The notes beneath the pieces were generated by a model that saw only the letters and a list, made by a program, of their open reading frames with translations, ran no database searches and had not been told where the DNA came from. The translations under genes were made by a program, and so were the position numbers. Source: CAYTLW01 sp964438735 (lineage in GTDB: Bacteria; Myxococcota_A; UBA9042). From it: a stretch of 24,244 nt of DNA. Location of the stretch: NCBI GenBank assembly GCA_964438735.1, contig CAYTLW010000115.1, forward strand, positions 1 to 24,244. The letters run 5' to 3'. Positions 8,181 through 14,970 of this stretch are shown one piece after another (position 1 is the first letter of the stretch; each line of letters starts with the position of its first letter).

Positions 8181-8218
8181 ATTCCTCGCCGGTGAACGGC
8201 CCTCGAGAGCTGGTATAC

Positions 8219-8593
8219 ATGTCCAAGAAACTCTTTGTAGGTGGCCTCGCGTGGGCCACCACCGACGACGGTCTGCGCACGGCATTCGCCGAATTCGGTG
8301 ACGTCACCGAGGCCAAAGTCATCACCGATCGCGATACGGGCCGCAGCCGCGGCTTCGGCTTCGTGAGCTTCACCACCACCGAGGCAGCCGATGCCGCGAT
8401 GAACGAGATGAACGGCAGCACCCTTGACGGGCGCACGCTGAACGTCAACGTAGCGCAGGATCGTCGCGGCGGCGGCGGCGGCGGACGCGGCGGCTACGGC
8501 GGCGGCGGCGGCGGCGGTCGTGGCGGCTACGGCGGCGGCGGCGGTGGTCGCGGCGGCTACGGCGGCGGCGGCGGCGGCGGAGACCGCTGGTAG
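8219..8593 (+). CDS. glycine-rich RRM RNA-binding protein
   Basis: A 124-residue protein with one RNA recognition motif and a glycine-rich tail. RNP2 is LFVGGL (5-10) and RNP1 is RGFGFVSF (44-51), with the aromatic residues that stack on RNA bases intact. The tail (about 82-124) contains three RGGYGGGG-type repeats and ends in DRW. This is the layout of bacterial Rbp proteins and plant GRP/CIRBP-like proteins, which bind single-stranded RNA and are often cold-induced. ATG 8219 is chosen because the RRM begins immediately after it; a weak GAGAG lies 9 bp upstream. The frame extends upstream to 8156 but those residues do not fit the family. It is monocistronic and followed by a strong terminator. 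Confidence 0.95.
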   Translation: MSKKLFVGGLAWATTDDGLRTAFAEFGDVTEAKVITDRDTGRSRGFGFVSFTTTEAADAAMNEMNGSTLDGRTLNVNVAQDRRGGGGGGRGGYGGGGGGGRGGYGGGGGGRGGYGGGGGGGDRW

Positions 8594-8612
8594 GTCACCG
8601 ACACAGTCCGAA

Positions 8613-8657
8613 GGGAGGCCCGTTGCCGGATTCCGGCAGCGGGCTTCCTGCTTTTTT
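8613..8657 (+). terminator. intrinsic terminator after the RRM gene
   Basis: A long hairpin pairs 8614-8629 with 8633-8648 (core GCCCGTTGCCGG / CCGGCAGCGGGC, loop ATT, a few G-U pairs). It is followed by TGC and six T (8652-8657). It lies 20 bp past the stop of the RRM gene and separates it from the protease gene. Confidence 0.9.
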
Positions 8658-8742
8658 GCGTCCGACAAGCAGATGTACGGTCGCCATTGAATCAGCCCAG
8701 CCGTCCATGCGTCCTGCCCTCCGGCAGTTGCGGTGGTTGCAC

Positions 8743-8771
8743 TGGCGATGACGAGGGGGGCCGGTTATGCT
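8743..8771 (+). promoter_or_regulatory. possible promoter of the serine protease gene
   Basis: TATGCT (8766-8771) is a fair -10 element 20 bp before the ATG at 8792; the only -35 candidate at 17-bp spacing is the poor TGGCGA (8743-8748). The surrounding GGTTATGCT block also occurs upstream of the large lipoprotein gene (18202-18210). Confidence 0.35.
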
Positions 8772-8791
8772 CCGGCCGAATGGAGGCTGAT

Positions 8792-10120
8792 ATGGCAATT
8801 CGCAACGTCGTAGGACTCACTGTCGTGTGCGCGGCGGCCTGGCTGCTGGCAAGTCCGGCACACGCCGAACGCATCGACTATAAGCGCCTGTACAGCACGG
8901 CTTCGCCGGCGGTGGTGCTGATCCACTCCTCGGACGGCAAGGTGGGCTCGCAGGGCACGGGCTCCATCATCGACAAGCGCGGCCTGGTGCTGACCAATAC
9001 CCACGTCATCACCCACAAGGGTAAGAACTGGCCCCAGATTCAGGTCTTTCTCAAGCCACGAGAGATCACCGGCGACTTCAGGCGAGATCTCAAGAAGGGA
9101 TACCGCGCACGCGTCGTGGCCAAACATCCCCAGTGGGACCTGGCCCTGATTCAGATCATCGGCAGCAAGCAGCGTCTGCCCGTCCTGGCCCTGTCGAGCC
9201 TGAGCGGCGTCGGCATCGGTGAGCCCACAGTGGCCATCGGCCATCCCGGCGGCGGCGCACCCTGGAGCCTGACCACCGGCACCATCGGCGCCAGCTGGCA
9301 GGACATGAACGGCAAGCGCGGCTGGCACGTCTTCCAGACCGAGACGGCGCTCAACCCGGGCAACTCCGGCGGCCCCCTGCTGGATGGCTCCGGTGCGGTG
9401 ATCGGCGTCAACACCTTCATCCGCCGCCGCGGCCGCAAGGGCCTGGCCCTGGTGGGGCTGAACTTCGCCGTCAAGTCCACCTCGGCGCGATCCTGGATCC
9501 AGGGTGTGCTGGGTTCGCTGCCCAGCGCCACCGAGCTGGAGGCCGAGGAGCGCGAAGGTCGCCGCCAGCGTATCGCAGGTGTCCAACGCCAGCCGCCGCC
9601 CCGTGCGGCGCCAGCGCCACGCGCCCGCGTCAACAACGCCGGTCGCGCCACCCCGCCGCCGCGCGACGTGGCCCCGCCCAAGACCCGTCGCACCCCGCCG
9701 CCGCGCGATGTCGCGCCGCCGAAGACCCGCCGCACCCCGCCGCCGCGCGACGTGGCCCCGCCGAAGACGCGCCGGGTTGCGCCGCCGTCCGACCTGGCCC
9801 CGCGCAAGACCCACCGCGTTCCGCCGCCGAAAGACGTGGCCCCGCCGAAGACCCGCCGGGTTCCGCCGCCGCGCAATGTGGCGCCGCCCAAGCCTCGCCC
9901 CCGCGTCGTGCACAAGAATGGCTCATGGTCGCTCAAGTCCACCCGCAAGCCCACCAAGCGTCGCAAGCCCCGCAAGCTGCGACGCGCCCGCCGCCGCGCC
10001 AAGCGCTACACCTCGGACATCAAGCCGGGCCTGACCTTCGGCGGCAACAAGCTGCGCGCCATGCTCAACAAGCGCTCGGACGAAGCCTTCAGCGAGCTCG
10101 ATCGCGCGCTGGGTCGCTAG
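8792..10120 (+). CDS. secreted trypsin-like (S1C/HtrA-like) serine protease with Pro/Arg repeat tail
   Basis: This 442-residue protein has a Sec signal peptide (LTVVCAAAWLLASPAHA, cleavage before ERID). A protease domain follows (about 27-245) with the full catalytic triad: His71 in TNTHVI, Asp116 in WDLALI and Ser192 in NPGNSGGPL. This matches DegP/HtrA-type peptidases. HtrA proteins normally carry one or two PDZ domains after the protease; none is seen here. Instead there are six 14-residue repeats of the form PPPRDVAPPKTRRT (about 287-369). A very basic segment rich in K and R (about 377-407) and a 35-residue C-terminal end follow. The tail could bind peptidoglycan, LPS, nucleic acid or another anionic polymer; this is inference. 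The start at 8792 has GGAGG 5 bp upstream and begins the signal peptide. It probably acts in the periplasm or outside the cell. Confidence 0.93.
   Translation: MAIRNVVGLTVVCAAAWLLASPAHAERIDYKRLYSTASPAVVLIHSSDGKVGSQGTGSIIDKRGLVLTNTHVITHKGKNWPQIQVFLKPREITGDFRRDLKKGYRARVVAKHPQWDLALIQIIGSKQRLPVLALSSLSGVGIGEPTVAIGHPGGGAPWSLTTGTIGASWQDMNGKRGWHVFQTETALNPGNSGGPLLDGSGAVIGVNTFIRRRGRKGLALVGLNFAVKSTSARSWIQGVLGSLPSATELEAEEREGRRQRIAGVQRQPPPRAAPAPRARVNNAGRATPPPRDVAPPKTRRTPPPRDVAPPKTRRTPPPRDVAPPKTRRVAPPSDLAPRKTHRVPPPKDVAPPKTRRVPPPRNVAPPKPRPRVVHKNGSWSLKSTRKPTKRRKPRKLRRARRRAKRYTSDIKPGLTFGGNKLRAMLNKRSDEAFSELDRALGR
9650..9898 (+). repeat. 42-bp tandem repeats (six) in the protease tail
   Basis: Six in-frame units of 42 bp encode 14-residue Pro/Arg/Lys repeats. 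The first three are nearly identical; the fourth is the most diverged (SDLAPRKTH in place of RDVAPPKTR). The pattern indicates expansion by duplication followed by drift. Confidence 0.9.
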
Positions 10121-10154
10121 ACCCGCTACGACGCTCAGTACGTACTTCCTTGAA

Positions 10155-11246
10155 CTAGTTTCGCCTGGATTCTTCGGTGGCCAGCGCTTCGATGTAGGCC
10201 TTCTCGCGTTTGGTCAGCCGCGCGCGAGTGAAGGTCTTGTCGGTCTTGAGTCCGATGATCCGGTCGCCGCGACGGGCTGGGATCTGCTGCCTGGCTTCGA
10301 CGGACAGGCCCTTGTTGCCGTAGAAGAAGCGACCCAATGTCTTGTCGGAGAAGACGTAGCCGTGGCGCGCGAAGACGCGGTTGCGGCACAGGCGCAGGTC
10401 CTTGGTGTTGCGCATGGTCAGCACCCGCTGCAGGGCGCCGGGCGTCTTCGTGTCGGCTTTGACCGCGTCGATGACCATCTTCTGATCGGGGCATTTGCCG
10501 GCCATGGGGGCCAGCATCTCGCCGCCGAAGTGGATGGTGAGGTCGCGCTTGGGGCGCCACTTCTTCTGCTTGAAGACCAGCTCGGTGAAGCGCCGATCGG
10601 CGACTCGCTTCTCGCCATAGGAGCGCAGGCGGTAGCCGCGTGGGTAGACCACGGTCCAGGGCTTCTCCGGCACCCGAATGGTGAACAGCGCCAGGCCGAT
10701 CTTGCCCTTCCAGAGCGCGCCGGTACGGGTGACATAGGTGATCGAGCTGCCGTAGGGATCGAGGCCGGCATAGAACTCGTACTTGTGCACGATCTTGACC
10801 TCCTCCCGCGGCTGGAAGGTGACGTCGAAGAGCCACACCTTGCCGACCCGAGGTGCCCACTCGGTATTGGCCGCCACCTTGCCCGTGCGCAATTTGACGG
10901 CCTTCCCGCGCACCGTGGTGACCAGGTTGAGGAAGCCGGCCCCGTTGGGGCCCGCGCACTCTTCGTCGGGACCGCAGCGGGCCTCTGGGAAGCCGACCTG
11001 CAGGTTCACCGGCTTGCGGCGCGGGTTGAAGAAGCGGTAGATGGCGACCGCCTTCCAGCGTGCGTTCGGCTTGGGCTGCTCGAGCACGATGTGCTCGGAG
11101 CGCATCTGCACGCGGGTGTTCTTGAGCGGTACCAGGTCCGACGCCGGGCCGGCGAAGGCGGCGTCGTTGGCCAGTGCGTGGCAAGGCAGGACAGCCGCCA
11201 GGGCGAACAGCACGAGGATGTGGCGGGCGGTGCAGCGGCGAAACAT
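10155..11246 (-). CDS. exported DUF4424-like protein with C-terminal YARHG domain
   Basis: A 363-residue protein with a Sec signal peptide (RHILVLFALAAVLPCHALA, cleavage before ND). The first mature part (about 28-255) has the start GLVPLKNT-like pattern, MRSEHIVLE and YRFFNPRRKPVNLQVGFPE, which resemble the DUF4424 family of exported bacterial proteins. The assignment is from memory of the family and is moderate. The C-terminal part (about 283-315) contains LCRNRVFARHGYVFSDKTLGRFF, a clear YARHG-type motif, a short domain common at the ends of extracytoplasmic proteins. No catalytic function is known for either. ATG 11246 is chosen because GGAGG lies 5 bp upstream and the signal peptide begins there. 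It converges on the protease gene with only 34 bp between stops. Confidence 0.85.
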   Translation of the reverse strand: MFRRCTARHILVLFALAAVLPCHALANDAAFAGPASDLVPLKNTRVQMRSEHIVLEQPKPNARWKAVAIYRFFNPRRKPVNLQVGFPEARCGPDEECAGPNGAGFLNLVTTVRGKAVKLRTGKVAANTEWAPRVGKVWLFDVTFQPREEVKIVHKYEFYAGLDPYGSSITYVTRTGALWKGKIGLALFTIRVPEKPWTVVYPRGYRLRSYGEKRVADRRFTELVFKQKKWRPKRDLTIHFGGEMLAPMAGKCPDQKMVIDAVKADTKTPGALQRVLTMRNTKDLRLCRNRVFARHGYVFSDKTLGRFFYGNKGLSVEARQQIPARRGDRIIGLKTDKTFTRARLTKREKAYIEALATEESRRN

Positions 11247-11273
11247 GGCGGCCTCCAGTAGAGAAAGAGTGTG

Positions 11274-11318
11274 CAACTCCACGTCAGGAAAACAAGTTTC
11301 TGCCTGTCGCGGGAGTTG
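11274..11318. promoter_or_regulatory. dyad symmetry in a divergent intergenic region
   Basis: CAACTCC (11274-11280) is mirrored by GGAGTTG (11312-11318), and inside them CAGG (11285-11288) is mirrored by CCTG (11303-11306), with almost the same centre (about 11296). The dyad lies between the divergent YARHG gene and the aldehyde dehydrogenase gene. It could be an operator or a leader hairpin of the leftward mRNA. Confidence 0.4.
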
Positions 11319-11330
11319 ATCCAGCGCAGA

Positions 11331-11359
11331 TTGACAGCCCCGCTTACGGCCACGACCAT
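11331..11359 (+). promoter_or_regulatory. -35-like element and conserved block upstream of the ALDH-ADH operon
   Basis: TTGACAGCCCCG (11331-11342) is followed by CACGACCAT (11351-11359). The TTGACA is a perfect -35 hexamer, but no good -10 sits at the right spacing (CATCGC, 20 bp away). Both blocks also occur, in the same order, in the promoter of the TPR gene on the other strand (6286-6315). Confidence 0.35.
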
Positions 11360-11437
11360 CGCCGCCGTGTCCGATGGACGCGCCGGCCGTCAGGTGCATT
11401 CGAGCCGGTCCGCATGAGCCCAAGAACGGAGGAGTAA

Positions 11438-12829
11438 ATGGCCGACATCCTGCGCGTGGTGAGCCCTGTCGACGGCAGCGTCTATGTGGAGCGGGCCCTG
11501 GCCAGCGAGGCCGAACTGGACGCCGCGCTGGATCGCGCCGCCCGAGCTCAGAAGGCCTGGCGCCAGGTGCCGGTGGCCGAGCGAGTCGCCGTGGTGACGC
11601 GTTTTGTCGACGCCTTTGCCACGCAGTCGCCGGCCATCGCCGAGGAGCTGACCTGGCAGATGGGCCGGCCCCTGAGCCAGTCGCCCGGCGAGGTGCGCGG
11701 CTTCGAGGAGCGGGCCCGGCACATGTTGTCCATCGCCGAGGAGTCTCTGGCCGACATCGGGGTGGCCCCCAAGGCGGGTTTTCAGCGCTTCATCCGGCGC
11801 GAACCCCTGGGTGTGGTCTTTGTCCTGGCGGCGTGGAACTACCCCTACCTGATCTCGGTCAACGCGGTCGTGCCAGCGCTGCTGGCCGGCAACGCCGTGC
11901 TGCTCAAGCAGTCGGCGCAGACGCCGCTCTGTGCCGAGCGCTTCGCCGAGGCGTTCGAGGCCGCCGGGCTGCCAGAGGGGGTATTCCAGTACCTTCATAT
12001 GGGACATGAGCGCGTGGCCCAGGCCATCGGCGATCGGCGCGTCGACCACGTGGCCTTCACCGGCTCGGTCGAAGGGGGCGCGGCGGTACATCGCGCCTCG
12101 GCCGGTCGTTTCATGGCCGTGGGCCTGGAGCTGGGCGGCAAGGATCCGGCCTACGTGCGCCACGACGCCCCCCTCGCCCACAGCATCGAGAGTCTGGTGG
12201 ACGGCGCCTTCTTCAATTCCGGCCAGTCCTGCTGCGGCATCGAGCGCATCTATGTGCACACTGACGTGTGGTCGGATTTCGTCGATGGCTTCGTCGCGCT
12301 GACCAACGACTACCGCCTGGGCAACCCCCTGGACGATCGGGTCAACCTGGGCCCTGTGGTGCGCGCTTCCGCCGCCGCCGGCATTCGCGGCCAGGTGGAT
12401 GCGGCGGTGGCCGCCGGCGCCACGGCGCTCATCGATCGCGACAAGTTCCCCGCAGCCCTGCGCGGTTCACCTTATATGGCGCCACAGGTCCTCATCGATG
12501 TGGATCACAGCATGGCCGTCATGAGCGAAGAGACCTTCGGCCCGGTGGTCGGGCTCATGAAGGTGAACTCCGATGACGAGGCCGTCGCGCTGATGAACGA
12601 CAGCGACTACGGCCTGACCGCGTCCATCTGGACCGTCGACCCCGACGCCGCCCTGGCGGTGGGCGACCGCGTGCAGACCGGCACCTGGTTCATGAATCGC
12701 TGCGACTACCTCGACCCCGCCCTGGCCTGGGTGGGCGTCAAGGATAGCGGCCGCGGCTGTACGCTCAGCCGGGTGGGTTTCGAGCACCTGACCCGACCCA
12801 AATCCTTCCACCTGCGCGTCGAGATCTGA
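11438..12829 (+). CDS. NAD(P)-dependent aldehyde dehydrogenase
   Basis: A 463-residue member of the ALDH superfamily, which oxidises aldehydes to acids (or to esters) with NAD(P)+. Diagnostic sites are present: the fold motif AAWNYPYL (cofactor region), the FTGSVEGG loop, the general base Glu231 in LELGGKDP, the nucleophile Cys265 in NSGQSCCG, and EETFGPVVG near the C-terminus. Length is normal for the lactaldehyde/succinate-semialdehyde-like branch, but the substrate cannot be read from sequence. A strong ribosome-binding site, GGAGGAG, precedes the ATG. It forms an operon with the alcohol dehydrogenase 34 bp downstream. The two enzymes together could interconvert an alcohol, an aldehyde and an acid. 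Confidence 0.95.
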   Translation: MADILRVVSPVDGSVYVERALASEAELDAALDRAARAQKAWRQVPVAERVAVVTRFVDAFATQSPAIAEELTWQMGRPLSQSPGEVRGFEERARHMLSIAEESLADIGVAPKAGFQRFIRREPLGVVFVLAAWNYPYLISVNAVVPALLAGNAVLLKQSAQTPLCAERFAEAFEAAGLPEGVFQYLHMGHERVAQAIGDRRVDHVAFTGSVEGGAAVHRASAGRFMAVGLELGGKDPAYVRHDAPLAHSIESLVDGAFFNSGQSCCGIERIYVHTDVWSDFVDGFVALTNDYRLGNPLDDRVNLGPVVRASAAAGIRGQVDAAVAAGATALIDRDKFPAALRGSPYMAPQVLIDVDHSMAVMSEETFGPVVGLMKVNSDDEAVALMNDSDYGLTASIWTVDPDAALAVGDRVQTGTWFMNRCDYLDPALAWVGVKDSGRGCTLSRVGFEHLTRPKSFHLRVEI

Positions 12830-12863
12830 ACGCGCACGCGGGTCCTTCCCGCCCGGAGACGAC

Positions 12864-14042
12864 ATGGTCGACCGGCCCGAACAGTTGAACGGCAACTGGA
12901 ACTACCCGACCCCGATCCGCTTTGGCATTGGCCGCATCGCCGAGCTGCCCGATGCCTGCGGCGAGCTGAATATCCGCCGGCCGCTCCTGGTCACCGATCC
13001 GGGGCTGGCAGAGCTGGCTATCACCAGCAGCACCGTGGACGTCTGTGAGGCCGCTGGTCTGCCCACCGAGGTCTACAGCGACGTCAAACCCAATCCCGTC
13101 GGTGGCAATGTCGACGACGGCGTGCGCGCGTACCTGGCCGCTGGCTGTGACGGCGTCATCGCCTTTGGCGGCGGCAGCGCGCTCGACGTGGCCAAGTGCG
13201 TCGCCTTGATGGCCGGCCAGTCGCGACCGTTGTGGGATTTCGAGGATGTGGGCGACTGGTATACCCGCGTCAACGAGGACGGCATGGCGCCCCTGGTGGC
13301 TGTTCCGACCACATCGGGCACCGGCTCCGAGGTCGGTCGGGCGTCGGTGATCGTCGACGAAGAGGCGCGCAAGAAGAAGATCATCTTCCACCCCAAGATG
13401 CTGCCCGAGCGGGTGATCTGCGACCCGGCGCTGACGGTCGGCCTGCCGCCCGGCCTGACGGCCTGGGTGGGCATGGACGCGCTGTCGCATAACCTGGAGG
13501 CCTACTGCAGCCCCCTCTTCCACCCGCAGGCGGCGGGTATCGCCATGGAGGGCATGCGCCTGGTGGCCAACGCCCTGGTGGACGCGGTCGAGGATGGCGA
13601 GAACCTGCTGGCCCGCGCCCGCATGATGGCGGCCTCGACCATGGGTGCGACCGCCTTTCAGAAGGGGCTCGGCGCCATGCACGCCCTCAGCCACCCCATC
13701 GGCGCCGTGCTCGACGCCCAGCACGGGCTCACCAACGCCGTGGTCATGCCCTACGTGCTGCTCTGTAATCGCGAGGCTATCGAGGGCAAGCTGACGCGCC
13801 TGGGCGCCATGTTGGGCCTGGACAACGCCAGCTTCGAGGGCGTGGTGGACTGGGTGCTCGAGCTGCGCCAGACGGTCGGCATTCCCCACACCGCCGACGC
13901 CCTGGGCCTCACCCCAGAGCTGTGCAACGAGCTGGCGCCCATGGCCGCAGCCGACCCCAGCGGCGGCACCAACCCGGTCAAGCTGGACGAGGACGACTAT
14001 CGCGACCTCTACCTGGATTGCCTCGAAGGCGAACTGGAGTAG
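12864..14042 (+). CDS. iron-containing (group III) alcohol dehydrogenase
   Basis: A 392-residue protein of the Fe-ADH family, which reduces aldehydes or oxidises alcohols with NAD(P)H. Motifs seen are GGGSALDVAK (nucleotide binding), PTTSGTGSEV, and the metal ligands Asp205 and His209 (MDALSHNLEAY), His273 and His287 (GAMHALSHP and AQHG). The spacing matches E. coli FucO (D196, H200, H263, H277), so the active site looks complete. GGAG lies 5 bp before the ATG. It is the second gene of the operon with the aldehyde dehydrogenase. Likely substrates are small aldehydes or diol-derived aldehydes, but this is inference. Confidence 0.95.
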   Translation: MVDRPEQLNGNWNYPTPIRFGIGRIAELPDACGELNIRRPLLVTDPGLAELAITSSTVDVCEAAGLPTEVYSDVKPNPVGGNVDDGVRAYLAAGCDGVIAFGGGSALDVAKCVALMAGQSRPLWDFEDVGDWYTRVNEDGMAPLVAVPTTSGTGSEVGRASVIVDEEARKKKIIFHPKMLPERVICDPALTVGLPPGLTAWVGMDALSHNLEAYCSPLFHPQAAGIAMEGMRLVANALVDAVEDGENLLARARMMAASTMGATAFQKGLGAMHALSHPIGAVLDAQHGLTNAVVMPYVLLCNREAIEGKLTRLGAMLGLDNASFEGVVDWVLELRQTVGIPHTADALGLTPELCNELAPMAAADPSGGTNPVKLDEDDYRDLYLDCLEGELE

Positions 14043-14072
14043 ACGGGACCGGAGCCGGGCTAGTCCTTGGCT

Positions 14073-14270
14073 TTGATGTCCGGGTTCCCGGGCAGCGGAA
14101 CGCTGCCCGATGCAGTGGGGAAGCAGGAAAAATCACACTTTTTCCTGCTGGGGGCCGAGCCCCGGCCCCCCCCGAAGATGAATGCAGGAGAACCCCCTCA
14201 CCATCTGATTGAGCCCTGACGAGTGGTCGCCCCTCACATGCACTACGGCGTCGCCTTGATGTCCGGGTTC
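14073..14270. repeat. 15-bp direct repeat duplicating the 3' end of the leftward gene
   Basis: The 15-mer TTGATGTCCGGGTTC occurs at 14256-14270, inside the last codons of the leftward membrane gene, and again at 14073-14087 beyond its stop. On the minus strand both copies read NPDIKA in a frame followed by a stop: NPDIKATP in the gene and NPDIKAKD in the outer copy (stop 14062-14060). The 168 bp between the copies holds the hairpin cluster. This may be a target-site-like duplication around an insertion, or the tail of a lost paralogue. Confidence 0.7.
14089..14170. terminator. cluster of three hairpins between convergent genes
   Basis: Three successive inverted repeats lie here. CGGGCAGCG-GAA-CGCTGCCCG spans 14089-14109. 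AGCAGGAAAAA, TCACAC, TTTTTCCTGCT spans 14122-14149. GGGGGCC (14150-14156) pairs with GGCCCCC (14164-14170). They sit between the stops of the alcohol dehydrogenase (+) and the membrane gene (-) and probably end transcription from both sides. None has a separate T-tail, so they are not textbook intrinsic terminators. No supported gene exists in 14043-14242. Confidence 0.55.
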
Positions 14271-14959
14271 TCCTGCTGCATATAGCGCCAGAATGTGCCC
14301 AGAAAGCGGCGCGTGAGTTGATCGCGTCGGCCCACCTTCGAATCATCCTGCGCGGCCACCTTCTGCAGCTTCTCGTGCAGGTTGCGCAACGCGATGTGGC
14401 TCTGCGCCAGCTTCTGCTCGAGCGTATCCTCGCCCTGACCCGACTCCAGGTTGCGCAGGGTGGTTTGGAACTGCTTCTCCAGCGCCAACACGATGCGTCG
14501 CTCGCGCTCGGCGTCCACCTTGATCTCCAGGATCTGGCTCAGGTCGCCCAGGGTGCCGCGCACCACGCCTTCGAATGCCTCCGTGTAGCGCACCACCGCC
14601 AGGTCGGCGAGCTTGCGTGAGTAGTCCAGCACCGCCTGCTCCAGCATGTTGCGGATCAACACCGGCACCTCGCGGCTCACGGTGTTGCCCACATGGCGGG
14701 CCAGGCGCGGCGCCTCCTGGCGGATCAAGGCCTCTGCCGAGCGCTTCATGGCCGGGATGTTCGACTCCACCACGCCCGATGCGGTCAGTACGATGTTCTG
14801 CGGCTGCGACCAGTAGCTGATCTCGCGGTCGATCCAGGTCAGATAGGCGGCGACCAGGATCACCACCACCGCCAACGCAACCAGGTTGTTGCGCCGGCTG
14901 CGGTAGAGCTTCATGACTTCGTTTTCGATGTGAATTCTGGCGATTCCTTTCTCGGTCAT
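14243..14959 (-). CDS. single-pass membrane protein with long helical domain (cassette gene 2)
   Basis: A 238-residue protein of no recognised family. Residues 1-24 are polar and basic, 25-42 form one transmembrane helix (LVALAVVVILVAAYL), and residues 60-225 look almost entirely alpha-helical with amphipathic, coiled-coil-like stretches (MKRSAEALIRQEAPRLARH, then LEQAVLDYSRKLADL). Charge distribution suggests N-terminus inside and helical domain outside. Layout and pattern resemble the upstream gene product, suggesting ancient tandem paralogues. Two in-frame ATGs are possible; 14959 is preferred because GGAGG lies 7 bp upstream, while 14965 is only a base or so from it. The ribosome-binding site overlaps the stop of the upstream gene, so translation is coupled. 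The C-terminus reads NPDIKATP, duplicated downstream. Confidence 0.85.
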   Translation of the reverse strand: MTEKGIARIHIENEVMKLYRSRRNNLVALAVVVILVAAYLTWIDREISYWSQPQNIVLTASGVVESNIPAMKRSAEALIRQEAPRLARHVGNTVSREVPVLIRNMLEQAVLDYSRKLADLAVVRYTEAFEGVVRGTLGDLSQILEIKVDAERERRIVLALEKQFQTTLRNLESGQGEDTLEQKLAQSHIALRNLHEKLQKVAAQDDSKVGRRDQLTRRFLGTFWRYMQQENPDIKATP

Positions 14960-14970
14960 GGTCATCCCTC

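Noticed and set aside
14122..14149. Textbook intrinsic terminator
   Set aside because: The T-run is within the stem rather than after it; kept only as part of a hairpin cluster.
13978..14346. 122-codon minus-strand frame across the hairpin spacer
   Set aside because: Arg/Ser-rich without a ribosome-binding site or domain pattern; it runs out of frame through the end of the membrane gene.
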